From: Heterostelium multicystogenum
Taxonomy: Eukaryota > Evosea > Eumycetozoa > Acytosteliales > Acytosteliaceae
DNA: 64,000 nucleotides
Reading direction: 5' to 3'
NCBI GenBank assembly: GCA_003667245.1
Contig: RCNN01000160.1
Span: 1 to 64,000, forward strand
The position numbers were made by a program, and so were the translations under genes. The notes beneath the pieces are model-generated. The model was not told the origin of the DNA. It worked only from the letters and a program-made list of their open reading frames with translations, and ran no database searches. Positions 52,653 to 62,249 of this stretch are shown here, piece after piece (the first letter of the stretch is position 1; each line of letters opens with the position of its first letter).

Positions 52653-53923
52653 CTACACCGGCAGGTGACCTTCGTGACGCAACTTGTCACCGGCCGGGTT
52701 GACCGCTTCGCGCAGGAAGCCAAAGCCGGTGCGCTTGTCGTGGCGAACAGGGGTGTTGGTGACGTACACGTCTTCGCGGATGCCCACCACTTCCACCACT
52801 TCGCTGACACAGCGGCGGCCATCGGGCAGGCGCGTCAGCTGGATCACCACATCCAGCGCCGCGCAGATCATTTGCCGCAGGGTTTTTTCCGCGACGACCC
52901 GGCCGGTCAGGCCCACCAGGGTTTCCAGGCGCAGCAAGGCGTCCTGGGCGTTGTTGGCGTGCACGGTACTCATCGAGCCGTCGTGGCCGGTGTTCATGGC
53001 GGTCAACACATCGATGACCTCCACGCCCCGGATCTCGCCGAGGATGATCCGGTCGGGGCGCATCCGCAGGGCGTTGCGGATCAAGTCACTGGCCTTCACT
53101 TCCCCATGCCCCTCGGCATTGGGCGGGCGGGTTTCCAGGCGCACAACGTGGGGATGGCCCAGTTGCAACTCGGCCACGTCTTCGATGGTGACCAGGCGCT
53201 CGCGGGGGTTGATCAACTGGCTGAGAATGTTCAGCAGTGTGGTTTTACCGGTGCCGGTACCGCCGCTGATCAGGATGTTGCAGCGCTTGCCGACGGCTTC
53301 CTTGAAAAAATCGAAAATGGCCTGGTCGATGGTTTGCATGGCCACCAGGTCGCTGCTTTTAAGCATGTCCTTGCGAAACTTTCGAATCGACAGGCACGGC
53401 CCGTCCAGGGCAATCGGCGGAATGATCGCATTGACCCGGCTGCCATCGGGCAGGCGCGCATCGACCATCGGCGACGACTCATCCAGCCGGCGTCCCAGGG
53501 GGGCGAGGATGCGCTGCATGACCCGCTCGACATGTGGTCGTCAATGAAGCGCAAGTCACTTTGTTGCAGCAGGCCATCGCGTTCGACGAATACCCGGTGC
53601 GGGCCGTTGACCAGGATCTCGGTGACGGTCGGGTCGCGCAGCAGCACTTCCAGCGGGCCGAAACCGGTCAGCTCATCGACGATCTCTTCGGCCAGGCGCT
53701 CCATCTCATAGCGGGAAATCGCCAGGTGCATACGTGTGATGTATTCGGCCACCTTGTCGATCACAAACTGCGCCAGGGACTGGCGTGTGCCTTCCAGCAG
53801 ATTTTTTCCCGAATCCTCGATGGCATCAATGATGTAGCGATGCAGCACCAGCTTCAGGCCGTCGTGATCGGTGTTGCCGACGTTGCCGCGCGGGGCGACG
53901 CCAAACAGCTTCTCGCCGTTCAT
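52653..53923 (-). CDS. tadA: Tad pilus ATPase TadA (CpaF)
   Basis: Secretion ATPase that powers Flp assembly. About 423 residues. The N-terminal domain has LTGFGPLEVLLRDPTVTEILVNG; Walker A is ISGGTGTGKTTLLN; the acidic box region is RMRPDRIILGEIRGVEVIDVLTAMNTGHDGSMSTVHANN. It starts MNGEKLFGVAPRGN at 53923, overlapping the tadZ stop (ATGA). One frame change near 53530. Confidence 0.93.
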
Positions 53924-55113
53924 TTGGTCCTCAGAAGGCGGTTGAGCCAATTGGTGGAGGGTTTTTCCAGGCCCTCGGAGCGTTTTGCCAGGCGCTCACC
54001 CAAGCCGCGCAACGTCTGTGTCAGGGCTTCCCGTGGGGCCAGGGAAGAACAGGGTCTGGGCCTGGTTCTTGGCACTCAGGCGCACTTCCGGGCTCCAGGG
54101 CAGGACGGCGATTACCTCCAGCCCGAAGCTATTGCCCAGTGCCTCCGAGTCCGGGGCGGCCCCCTTTAGGTAGCGGTCTACCAGCAGGCGGGCATGGTCG
54201 AGTTTCATGCCTTTTTCCCCGCCACAGGTTGAGTACGGCCAGGTTGCGGCGGCAGTCCGGCACGCTTTGGTCGGTGCACCACAGCAGTTTGTCGCAATGG
54301 CTGACAAAGGTGCGCAAGGCTTCGCTGTCGGGTTGGCCGGTCAGGTTCACCACGATGTGCTGGAAGTGCTGGCGCAGGGCGCTGAGCAACATGTACAGCT
54401 CGGCCGCGCTGGTACGCTCCAGGGGCTCGTCGTTGTTGTGGTAGGCGAGGATGCGCAGACCGGCTTCGGCCGTGGTGAAGGCACTGTTGATCAGGGTTGA
54501 GTCCAGGCGCCGCAAGTGACGCAGCGCGTCGCCGAAATGAAAAGAACTCTCCAGCCCCAGCAGTGCGAGGCTGTCAGCGAGTGGCAGGCCAGGTCGAGCA
54601 ACAGCGTTTGCTGCCCGCTTTTTTTGCACCACCAGCGCCAGGTGGCTGGCGATCAGCGCGCCGTCGGCATTGCCTTGGGTGCCGTAGAGCACGGTCAGCC
54701 CGCCTAGATGGGTATTCGGGGTGACCGCCGGCAAGCGTTTTGCTCAGGCGCCGAACCAGGCCGGCAACCTCACTGGAGCGCGAGCCGTAGGCCACGAAAT
54801 CCCGTGCGCCGGCGCGCATCGCGTTCAGTACAAGCTGGTTGTCCATGCCATCGCCCAAGGCCACGATGGCAAGCATCGGCTTGGCTTCCAGGGCACCTTC
54901 GATCAGGGCGCACTGGGTGGTGACGTGTTCCCGGTCCAGGCCGATGAACACCAGGTTGGCGAACGTCACGTCTACCAGTGCCAACAGTTCGTCGAGGCTG
55001 CCGGCACCGGCGCTGACCACTTGCCCCAGGGGCGCGAGTGCGCCCTGAAGCCATTCCAGATCCGTGGTGTTGCGGGTAATTGCCAAAAAGGTCTGGCTCA
55101 GGCTCTCACTCAT
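53920..55113 (-). CDS. tadZ: Tad pilus localisation ATPase-like TadZ (CpaE)
   Basis: About 397 residues. An atypical receiver at the N-terminus (MSESLSQTFLAITRNTTDLEWL, MLAIVALGDGMDNQLVLNAMRAGARDFVAY) is followed by a ParA/MinD-like part (LTVLYGTQGNADGALIASHLAL, DLGLPLADSLALLGLE-like in a shifted frame, HIVVNLTGQPDSEALRTFVSHCDKLLWC). The P-loop reads GTQGNADG, lacking the usual GK[ST], as in many TadZ/CpaE proteins. Frame changes near 54735, 54600, 54215 and 54045. Confidence 0.88.
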
Positions 55114-56336
55114 TCGGACAGTCCACTGCGGCGGTCGAAATTGCCGTTTTCGAGGAAATACAGGCGGTACCAGTTAGGGTCGTAATTGCGCAGCTTTTCC
55201 CCTGGCAACGAAGGCAGTTGGGCGTTGGCCGCCAAGGGCTGCACGAGGTGCGGGGGTGACGATCATCAGCAGCTCTTTTTTCCTGGCGATTGATGCTGGA
55301 GTCGCGAAAGAATGCACCGAGGATCGGGATGTCACCCAGGCCCGGGAATTTGCTGACGCTGGAGGTGTTGTTGGTGCTGATCAGGCCGCTGATCACGAAG
55401 CTTTCGCCGTCGGCCAGGGAGATGCTGGTGTCGGTGCGCCGGATGGTCAGCGCCGGCACGGAGATGCCCTGGATGTTGACCGCGTTGGTGTAGTCCAGCT
55501 CACTGACCTCTGGCGCGACCTTCAGGGAAATCCGCCCATGGTCGATGACGGTCGGGGTCAGGGTCAGGCGAATACCGAACTCTTTGTATTCGATGGAGAT
55601 GGTGTTGCTGCCGCTGCTGGGCACCGGGATCGGTACTTCACCACCGGCGAGGAAGGTCGCACTTTGGCCACTGAGCGCCACCAGGCTCGGCCGGGCCAGG
55701 GTGTAGGCAAAGCCGCTGCTTTCCAGGGCGTTGATCATGGCCGAGACACGGCCGCCGCCAAAGCCGATGTTGAAGGTGTCGTTGTTCACCGGGAGCCCAC
55801 GGAATCCTGTGGCGCCGCATTGGCAACATTGTTCGGGGCGCCGAACAGAAAGTTGCCGCCCCGGCCAAAGATCGAGGTACTGGCCTCCTTGAGTTTGGTG
55901 CGGCTCACTTCCACAAAGCGGATGTCGGTTTGCACCTGGCTGGGCAGGGTCGGGTCATCGGACGGCGACAGGGCCAGGCTGGTCAGGGCCGACGTGGCCT
56001 TGCCCTTGACGAACACCATGCTTTGGCGCGGGCTGCTGGAGCAGGCCGTCCAGACCATCAGGCTGGTGGTGCCCCGAGGCGATGCCGGTGAGCAGGAACG
56101 CCTGGTTGCCGTTGACCTGCACATCGGCCACTTTCGGATCGCCAATGGCCAGCCGCGTAATCGGCACCGGCGACTGGATAGCCTGTTGAGCCCCTTCACC
56201 CACCTCCAGCACTGCCGGCAGCTGGCCCAGGCCCGTGCAGTTGCCGGGTGCTGCCAGTGCAACGCCGACAGGCAGGCCTCAGGGTGAGAAGTGCCCAGAA
56301 AATTCGCGAAAAAGACCACACGAAACGACTGCTCAT
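55110..56336 (-). CDS. rcpA: Tad secretin RcpA (CpaC)
   Basis: Outer-membrane secretin through which the Flp pilus passes. About 408 residues. It starts MSSRFVWSFSRIFWALLTL. The middle has QTDIRFVEVSRTKLKEASTSIFG; the secretin core has SSGFAYTLARPSLVALSGQSATFLAGGEVPIPVPSS, IEYKEFGIRLTLTPTVIDHGRISLKVAPEVSELDY and SFVISGLISTNNTSSVSKFPGLGDIPILG. Frame changes near 56260, 56080, 56030, 55795, 55280 and 55240. Its stop overlaps tadZ. Confidence 0.92.
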
Positions 56337-56356
56337 TCAAGGCATCCTTAGCTCTT

Positions 56357-57293
56357 TCAGGGCGTTTGTTGGGTAACCTGATTGCCACGTATTACTTCGA
56401 CGCCTGAACGCCTTGGCGCACCATTGCCGGCGGGACTCAGGCCGTTGACCGGCGCTGTACTGAAGGCCAGCTGGTTGAACTGGTAGAGCTCGCGCCGGGT
56501 GTTTTCCAGGTGGGTCGCGGACTCCGTTTCACCGGCCCAGTATTGGCTCAGCAGTTGTTCGTCGGCACTGCGTACAGCCAGGCGCAGTACGCCGGACTGG
56601 GCTGCGAGCATCAGCCGGCTCAGGAGCTCCTCCGGTACGGCGAGGAGTACCGTGCGCGCGCTGGCGCGACTCTGCTGCGCCTTGAGTTTTTTCGTCGGGG
56701 GTGGTCGGTGGCACGGAGCCGGGCGTGCCGTCGTTGGTCAGCCCCAGTTGATCGCCGACGCCCAGCAGGCGCAAGGCGGGCACCACGATTTGTGCGGACT
56801 GCTGCGGGTTGCTGGCTTCCTGGCGCAGGAAGAGCAGGAACGTCCACATAGTCCCCCGGGGAGAGTTGCCCGCTGGCGCCGATCACTTCATCCACGGCGA
56901 CGGCAAGCGCGCGTTCGTTAGGGCGGATCATTCGCGCCACGGTGCCGCCGGAGTTGAAGCTCTCCTCGGTCAGCCAGGTCCCGGCCGACAGCGGCCGCCA
57001 CGGGATCTTGCCCACGGCCTGGTCGAGGCTGGTGAGGCTGCCGGCGGGAACCGTGCGCAGTTTTTCCAGGGTCAGGTCGGCGGCGGTGAGCGCAACAAAA
57101 GGTGCGACGTCATGGGCCAGCACCACCACGGGTTGGCGTGTCTGGTCTTCGGCTACGGGTTGCACGACTTCAGGCGTTTGGGGCACGGGCGGTGCGACAG
57201 GGGCAGGGCGGCTGAGTACCAGGCCCCAGTAGCCTGCAATCAGTGCACCTACCAACAGCAGCCCGGCGAGGATCAAGCTAATCCGACTGTTCA
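56357..57293 (-). CDS. rcpC: Flp pilus assembly protein RcpC (CpaB)
   Basis: Periplasmic SAF-domain protein, about 311 residues. It starts MNSRISLILAGLLLVGALIAGYWG, then a Pro-rich linker, the SAF domain (PVVVLAHDVAPFVALTAADLTLEKLRTVPAG), IRPNERALAVAVDEVIGASGQLSPGDYVDV, and a C-terminal RcpC domain. First gene of the minus-strand run, divergent from flp. Frame changes near 56845 and 56690. Confidence 0.9.
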
Positions 57294-57609
57294 TGAAGGC
57301 TCTCCCTTTCCTGCTGCATCCACTGCTGTTCCCACTAATGCTTGCGTATCCGGATCGCTTCAAGCTTCTAACTATTTCGCTATTTGAAGGTAGTTCAGCT
57401 AAGACAAAACGCCATTACCGGGCGAAAAATATCTCCAGAAACCTCTGCGAAAGTGGGATTTTTGGCGTCAGCCGGCCGACTAATACTTTGTGATTAATCA
57501 GTTCTTACAGTTGTTGGTCTGGGGTTTGTTGACAATGCTCTAGTGGCACACCGAAATCATTTTTGTGATGCCGCGATACCAGCGCCGTGGGCGCAAAGGA
57601 GAAGTCATT
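57294..57609. other. rcpC-flp divergent intergenic region
   Basis: About 316 bases without a gene, expected to hold divergent promoters for flp and rcpC. Seen: an AT-rich centre, a TTGACA-like -35 box at 57529-57534 without a convincing -10 box, and CGACTAATAC at 57477-57486. That 10-mer recurs upstream of the repeat lipoprotein gene at 62125-62134. Confidence 0.4.
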
Positions 57610-57802
57610 ATGTTCCTTGATCTTATTCGCATGGGTTTCATCAAAGTCCAGATTTTTTTTCTATTCCAAAGAGGGCGCATCGGGTATCGAATACGCACTG
57701 GTTGCGGCGATGGTCGCTGTGGCGCTGGCTGCTTTTATTACACCTATCCGGACGGCCATAACCGGCGTCTTCAACTCGATACAGGCCGGCATTCATACCT
57801 GA
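57610..57802 (+). CDS. flp: Flp major prepilin
   Basis: Subunit of the Flp pilus, about 64 residues. It starts MFLDLIRMGFIKVQIFF. The prepilin site is SKEG before ASGIEYALVAAMVAVALAAF, with Glu and Tyr at mature positions 5 and 6. The tail is ITPIRTAITGVFNSIQAGIHT. One extra T in a run of eight near 57655 splits the leader from the mature part. Confidence 0.93.
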
Positions 57803-57866
57803 CCCCGGTACTCGCCTAAACGTGCAGGTTCCGCTGAATGATCTATTGCGTATCAGGCATTTCCAC

Positions 57867-58275
57867 ATGAACTCCTCTTCGGCTCCCCGGCAACAAATCC
57901 TTTTGGTGGATGACGAAGAGGACGCCCTTATTGAACTGGCCGAGTCGCTGGAGAATGAAGGCTTTGTCTGTTTTACCGCGACCTCGGTCACCTTTGCCTT
58001 GCAGGAGCTGACCCTGCACCCCGATATCGCACTGGTGATTACCGACCTGCGCATGCCCGAGGAAAGCGGTATTTCCTTGATCAAGCGTCTGCGCGAACAC
58101 ACCGCTCGCCAGCACTTGCCGGTGATCGTCATGTCCGGCCACGCCGAGATGGATGATGTCAGTGACATGCTGCGCCTGCAGGTGCTGGACCTGTTCCGCA
58201 AGCCGATCTACCTGGTGCGCTTGATCGATACCCCTCAACAACCTCTTCCCCATCCCCAAGATCAGATTGATGTAG
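57867..58275 (+). CDS. Stand-alone receiver-domain protein
   Basis: About 135 residues, a single CheY-like receiver: QILLVDDEEDALIELAESLENEGF, phospho-Asp in LVITDLRMPEESGISLIKRL, VIVMSGHAEMDDV, and the Lys in FRKPIYLVRLIDTL. No output domain. An extra C near 58235 shifts the last 12 residues; the corrected stop is at 58273-58275, inside the REP element. It follows flp on the same strand, so it may belong to pilus control. Confidence 0.85.
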
Positions 58276-58386
58276 GAGCGAGCTTGTGTGGGAGCGGGCT
58301 TGCTCGCGAAAAACGTCAACGATAACGCGGGCAGTCTGGTTCCCCGCGTTGTCTGGACGTTCTTCGCGAGCAAGCTCGCTCCCACA
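58271..58386. repeat. Composite REPIN
   Basis: The left side carries two partial REP heads in a row: TGTAGGAGCGAGCTTG and then TGTGGGAGCGGGCTTGCTCG. The right arm is CGAGCAAGCTCGCTCCCACA. It looks like one REP subtype inserted into or recombined with another. Confidence 0.85.
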
Positions 58387-58390
58387 GGGA

Positions 58391-60079
58391 TCAGAGTTGG
58401 TAGCTGAAACTCAGCGTATACCGCGGCCGCCGATTGAAGCTGTCCAGGGCGATATCCGACATTGGCTTGGCCGCTTCCAGCGCGATGTTGTAGTACTTGT
58501 TATCCCCGAAGCGCAGGCCCACCGCCGCTGACGACATGTTGTTGCCCTTGGCCGGCAGTTCGTTGAACCAGGTCTTGGCCTTGTCGAGCACCACGTACGG
58601 CTGCAGGATTTTTACCCACTCACCGCTGCGGTTGAAGCTGTAGTTGACCTCATACGCCACGCCCCAGCCCTTGTCGCCCGAGCCCTGGTCATCCGGGTAG
58701 CCACGCCCGAAATTCTGCCCGCCGAACGTCGCGCGTTCGCTGTCGGGCAGGGTGTCGTTGCTCCAGTAGAAGGCACCCGATGCCACGCCTTGCCAGTTGT
58801 CGAAGAACTTGTCGCTCTGTACGCCCGAGACGCGCAGGCGGAAGAAGTCGATGTCGGGTTTTATGCCCTCGAAGTCACTCCGGGTGCTGGCGCCCAGGCC
58901 GTCGATGCCCTGGTACAGGCCGGCGCTGAGAATGCGCAGTTGGCGCGTGTCGGATTTGCGCCAGTCACCTTCGAACGCCAGGGCGCGCAGGTTGGTTTCC
59001 AGGTCGAAACGTTGCGGGAAACCCACCAGTTGATAACGGGTGGTCTGGTCCACGGCATAGAGTCGCGTGCCCAGGGTCAATGACTCGGTAGGGGAGGCAA
59101 TCAGCGGATGGCTGAGGCCGACGGAGTAGCGGTCAACCTCCTGGTGTGGCTTTGAGTTCAAAACCGCCGTCCAGCTGCACGTTGCTGCGCGGGTCGGCGC
59201 GGTAGCGCTCGGCGTTGACCACCAGTTGAGTGCCCTCGGCATTCACGAACTGGCTGTAGCCCAGGCGGTAGTAGTGCTCCTTGTCCTCGCCGGGCGGGAA
59301 CAGGCCGCTGACGCTCAGTTGTTCGCCCAGGGATGTCTGGGAATTGCTGGTGCCGGTGATCAGGGCTTGCAGGCCGCCACGGCTGTCGTCCGTCATGCTC
59401 ATGCTGCTGGTGAAGGGTTTTGCGCGAGGCCTGGATCTGCATGCGCGTGCCGCCATCGGTGGTGCCCGGCGGCGGTACTTGCGCCTGCAGCGTTACACCT
59501 GGAATGCGGCCCATCAAGGTGGTGTAGCGTTCGAAGGTCTTGCGGGTCAGCGGGCGCTCGGCCAGCAGCTTGGCCGCCAGTTTGTCGACGTAGGCCGAGA
59601 CCGAGCCAATGTCGCCCTGCACGTTGTAATCCTTGATGTAGCCCTCCACCAGCACCACGCGCACCAGGCCGTTTTCGAAGCGCTGGTCGGGCAGGTACGC
59701 GTAGGACAACAGGTAGCCGTCCTGCTGGTAGCGGCGGGTGATGCCGCGGGTGGCTTCGATCAGTTGTGCCAGGTTGGTTTCATGGCCAATCAGCGGTTTG
59801 AAAACCTTGGCCACATCCTGTAGCGGGTAGATCGTCCCTCCGTCGATTTGCAGCTTGCGGATGGTCACTTTGGTGTCCATCAACAATGGCTGGCCCTGGG
59901 TTGCCGCCGGCTCGGGCAGTTGGGTCTGTGGGGTGACCGGGCGATAGGCATCGGCGGGGAGGTTGGGTACCGGCAGGTTGCGAATGGTGTCGTTGCTGTT
60001 TGAGGTAGCTGGGCAGGGTCTCGGCATGGACGCTGGCAGCAATGAGGGTGAGCAGAAACAAAGGCGTCAAGGCGCGCAT
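58391..60079 (-). CDS. Two-partner secretion outer-membrane transporter (ShlB/FhaC/HecB family)
   Basis: Outer-membrane TpsB transporter of about 562 residues. Signal peptide MRALTPLFLLTLIAASVHA; POTRA domains (VTIRKLQIDGGTIYPLQDVAKVF, GYIKDYNVQGDIGS); 16-strand barrel with the lid-loop motif FGGQNFGRGYPDDQG; C-terminal YTLSFSYQL. Such proteins export a TpsA partner, usually large and adjacent. Here no haemagglutinin-type partner is seen; the upstream neighbour is the GGGT-repeat lipoprotein. Frame changes near 59995, 59430 and 59150. Confidence 0.9.
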
Positions 60080-60168
60080 AGGACACTCCATGGTCAAAAC
60101 TGCTGCAGCGTTTTCGCTAGGCCCGCCGGGTTCTGGGACACGGTTCGCAAAGCCATTCATTGGCCAAT

Positions 60169-60202
60169 AAAAAAGACGAGAGACTCGTTGGAATCTCTCG
60201 TC
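60169..60202 (-). terminator. Rho-independent terminator
   Basis: On the minus strand GACGAGAGA and TCTCTCGTC pair around a 10-base loop and are followed by TTTTTT. It lies between the repeat lipoprotein stop and the TpsB start. Confidence 0.9.
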
Positions 60203-60254
60203 TCAACCAAGCGTAGGCGCTGTAGGGGAGGCCGTCTAATGGCCAGGTGCAATT

Positions 60255-61957
60255 CTATTTTTTTGCCGGTCAGCCCACCGAGCAGACCTCCCAGGCCGCC
60301 GCCTGTGTTTGCATTTGCATTGGCAGTGCCCGTAGCGGTGGCACCGGCACCCACGTTCAAGCCACCGAGCAGACCGCCACCGTTACTGCTGGTGCCGCCG
60401 GTTACCAGGCCACCCACCGAGCCGACGGTATTGCCGACGGCATTCAGGGTACCGCCCACAGCGTTAGTCACCGGATTGGCATTCGCCGCCGTCAGGTTGG
60501 TGCCCAGGCTGCTGACTGCGCCGCCGACCTGGGTAACCAGACCATTCACCGGTGCGCCGATCCCGGTGCTGGTGCCGATGTTTTGCGTCAGATTGGCAAC
60601 ACCCGAGGTCACTGGGTTGAGTGCGGTGCCGACATTGGTCGCCAGGCCTGCAACGGGAGCCGTGGCTGCAGTGTTGGCCACGCCATTGCCACCGATCAGG
60701 GTGCCGAGCGACGCGACGGTGTTTACCCACTTGGCCGCCGGTCACACCGGCTGCACTGACAGTGCCGTTGGTGTTGCCGGCATTCAGGCCGTTGCCGACG
60801 TTGGCGACAAGACCGCCGACGAGTTCAGGCAGGCCCGATTGAGGGGTCGTGGTGGCCGGGTTGACGTAACCGCTCGACTTATCAAGGGTGGTGCCAACGC
60901 CAGTCAACACGCCACCGACGAGCGTCCCGACAGGGTTGCCTGCGCCGCCGGCGCTGGCCACCTGGCCGCCAAGGCCGGTGACAGTGGAGCCGACTTTATC
61001 CAGTACGCCGCCGACCGGGTTGCCCAGGCCTGTTTTATTGCCCAGGTTGCCGGTGGTGTTTTCCACCAGGGAGACCACCGGTACCAATACGCTTTTACCC
61101 ACCGTATTGGTCACGCTGCCCAATGGCCCGGTGGTGCTGGCAGTGCTCAAGGTATCGCCGAGCATGGTGACGGCCTGGCCGACCTGATCAACCACGCCAC
61201 CTGCCGCACCGCCAACGCCACCGGTCAAGCCGCCGACGACGGGAATGCCGCCGAGGGTGGTGCCCAGGGATTTGCCGGTGTTGGAAACGCCGGTGCCCAG
61301 GTCGGCAACGCCATCGGCCACACCGGCAACGGTTGTGCCCACGGAGTTGCTATTGGTACCCAGCGTGCCCAGGCCGTTGCTCAAGCCGCCGCCGATACTG
61401 TTGACGGCGGTGCCTGTCGCGGTGACCAGCCCGCCGGCAGTGGTGCCGACAATGGGAACAGTGGTCAGGGTCGTGCCCAGGTTACCTACCGTGGTGCCGA
61501 CATTACCGACGACACCGCCCACAGCGCCTACTACCTGGCCGGTGACCAGGGGAGTGGTCGAGCCGGTGCCGCCGCCAGTACCACCGCCAGTGCCGCCACC
61601 GGTACCGCCGCCGGTACCTCCACCAGTGCCGCCGCCGGTGCCACCACCGGTACCTCCACCAGTACCGCCGCCGGTGCCACCACCGGTGCCGCCGCCAGTA
61701 CCACCGCCGGTACCTCCACCAGTGCCGCCGCCGGTGCCACCACCGGTACCTCCATCAGTGCCGCCGCCAGTGCCACCACCGGTACCGCCGCCGGTGCCTC
61801 CACCTGTTCCACCGCCAGTACCGCCGCCAGCATCCGGAGAGGAGGCTGCGACGCTACTGTGATGACCACCACCACCGCTGCTGCAGCCTCCGAGGCTTAC
61901 TGCCAGAATCAGGGCCAGCGCGGTACTTGCTTTCCACAACACGACTTGAGTTTTCAT
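60255..61957 (-). CDS. Gly/Thr-repeat lipoprotein, collagen-like composition
   Basis: About 567 residues. Lipoprotein signal MKTQVVLWKASTALALILAV with lipobox SLGGC. Then a Ser/His/Gly stretch, about 22 GGGT tetrapeptides (one is DGGT), and some 420 residues rich in Gly, Val, Thr, Leu and Asn with loose repeats such as VGGVVGNVGTTVGNLGTTL and few charged residues, ending GGLLGGLTGKK. Function unknown; low-complexity surface protein or matrix component is inference. Frame change near 60730. Dropping one A of seven at 60258-60264 gives the stop, just before a terminator. Confidence 0.8.
61561..61833. repeat. 12-base coding repeat (GGGT), about 22 units
   Basis: Tandem 12-base units, minus-strand pattern GGN GGN GGN ACN, encode the GGGT repeats. 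Third codon positions vary from unit to unit (CCACCGGTACC, CCGCCAGTACC and similar on the plus strand), so the array is kept at the protein level. There are no spacers, so it is not a CRISPR. Confidence 0.92.
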
Positions 61958-62080
61958 GATTGAGTTCCTTGCACCTGGTACAGCCTTTGTTGTTTTCGAA
62001 GTTCGCTGTTTCTAGGGACAGCGATACATTCGTCCGTTATGGCTATAACAGTCCCGGGTGCGCGCTCTCGCAACGCTCAA

Positions 62081-62138
62081 CTTGGTATTAACGATTTATA
62101 TACACGAAGAGTTAGTTTGCTTAACGACTAATACCAAG
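62081..62138. promoter_or_regulatory. Inverted TAATACCAAG sites upstream of the repeat lipoprotein
   Basis: CTTGGTATTA (62081-62090) and TAATACCAAG (62129-62138) are a perfect 10-base inverted pair 38 bases apart in an AT-rich promoter region. The right copy is preceded by CGAC, giving CGACTAATAC as found before flp. Regulator binding sites are the likely meaning; the regulator is not known. Confidence 0.45.
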
Positions 62139-62200
62139 GGTGTAGAAGGCAGCGGTGTTTAAGTTGTAATTTTATTAAAATCAATGAGTTGATAAGAGTG

Positions 62201-62220
62201 GCGAGCTATCGATAGCTCGC
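62201..62220. repeat. Perfect 20-base palindrome
   Basis: GCGAGCTATCGATAGCTCGC lies 30 bases past the MaoC stop. It could be an operator or a stem without a T run; as DNA it is fully self-complementary, with no loop. Confidence 0.6.
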
Positions 62221-62249
62221 TATAACTTAGGATGTATATATACAATTTA

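Noticed and set aside
61561..61833. CRISPR-like tandem repeat
   Set aside because: Units are 12 bases without spacers and encode GGGT in frame; third-base changes show a coding repeat.
58391..61957. Contact-dependent inhibition or haemolysin system
   Set aside because: There is a TpsB-type transporter but no large TpsA exoprotein, toxin domain or immunity gene nearby.
59963..61963. A 666-codon plus-strand frame rich in Ala, Thr and Gly
   Set aside because: It mirrors the GGGT-repeat lipoprotein, which has a signal peptide, lipobox and terminator on the minus strand.
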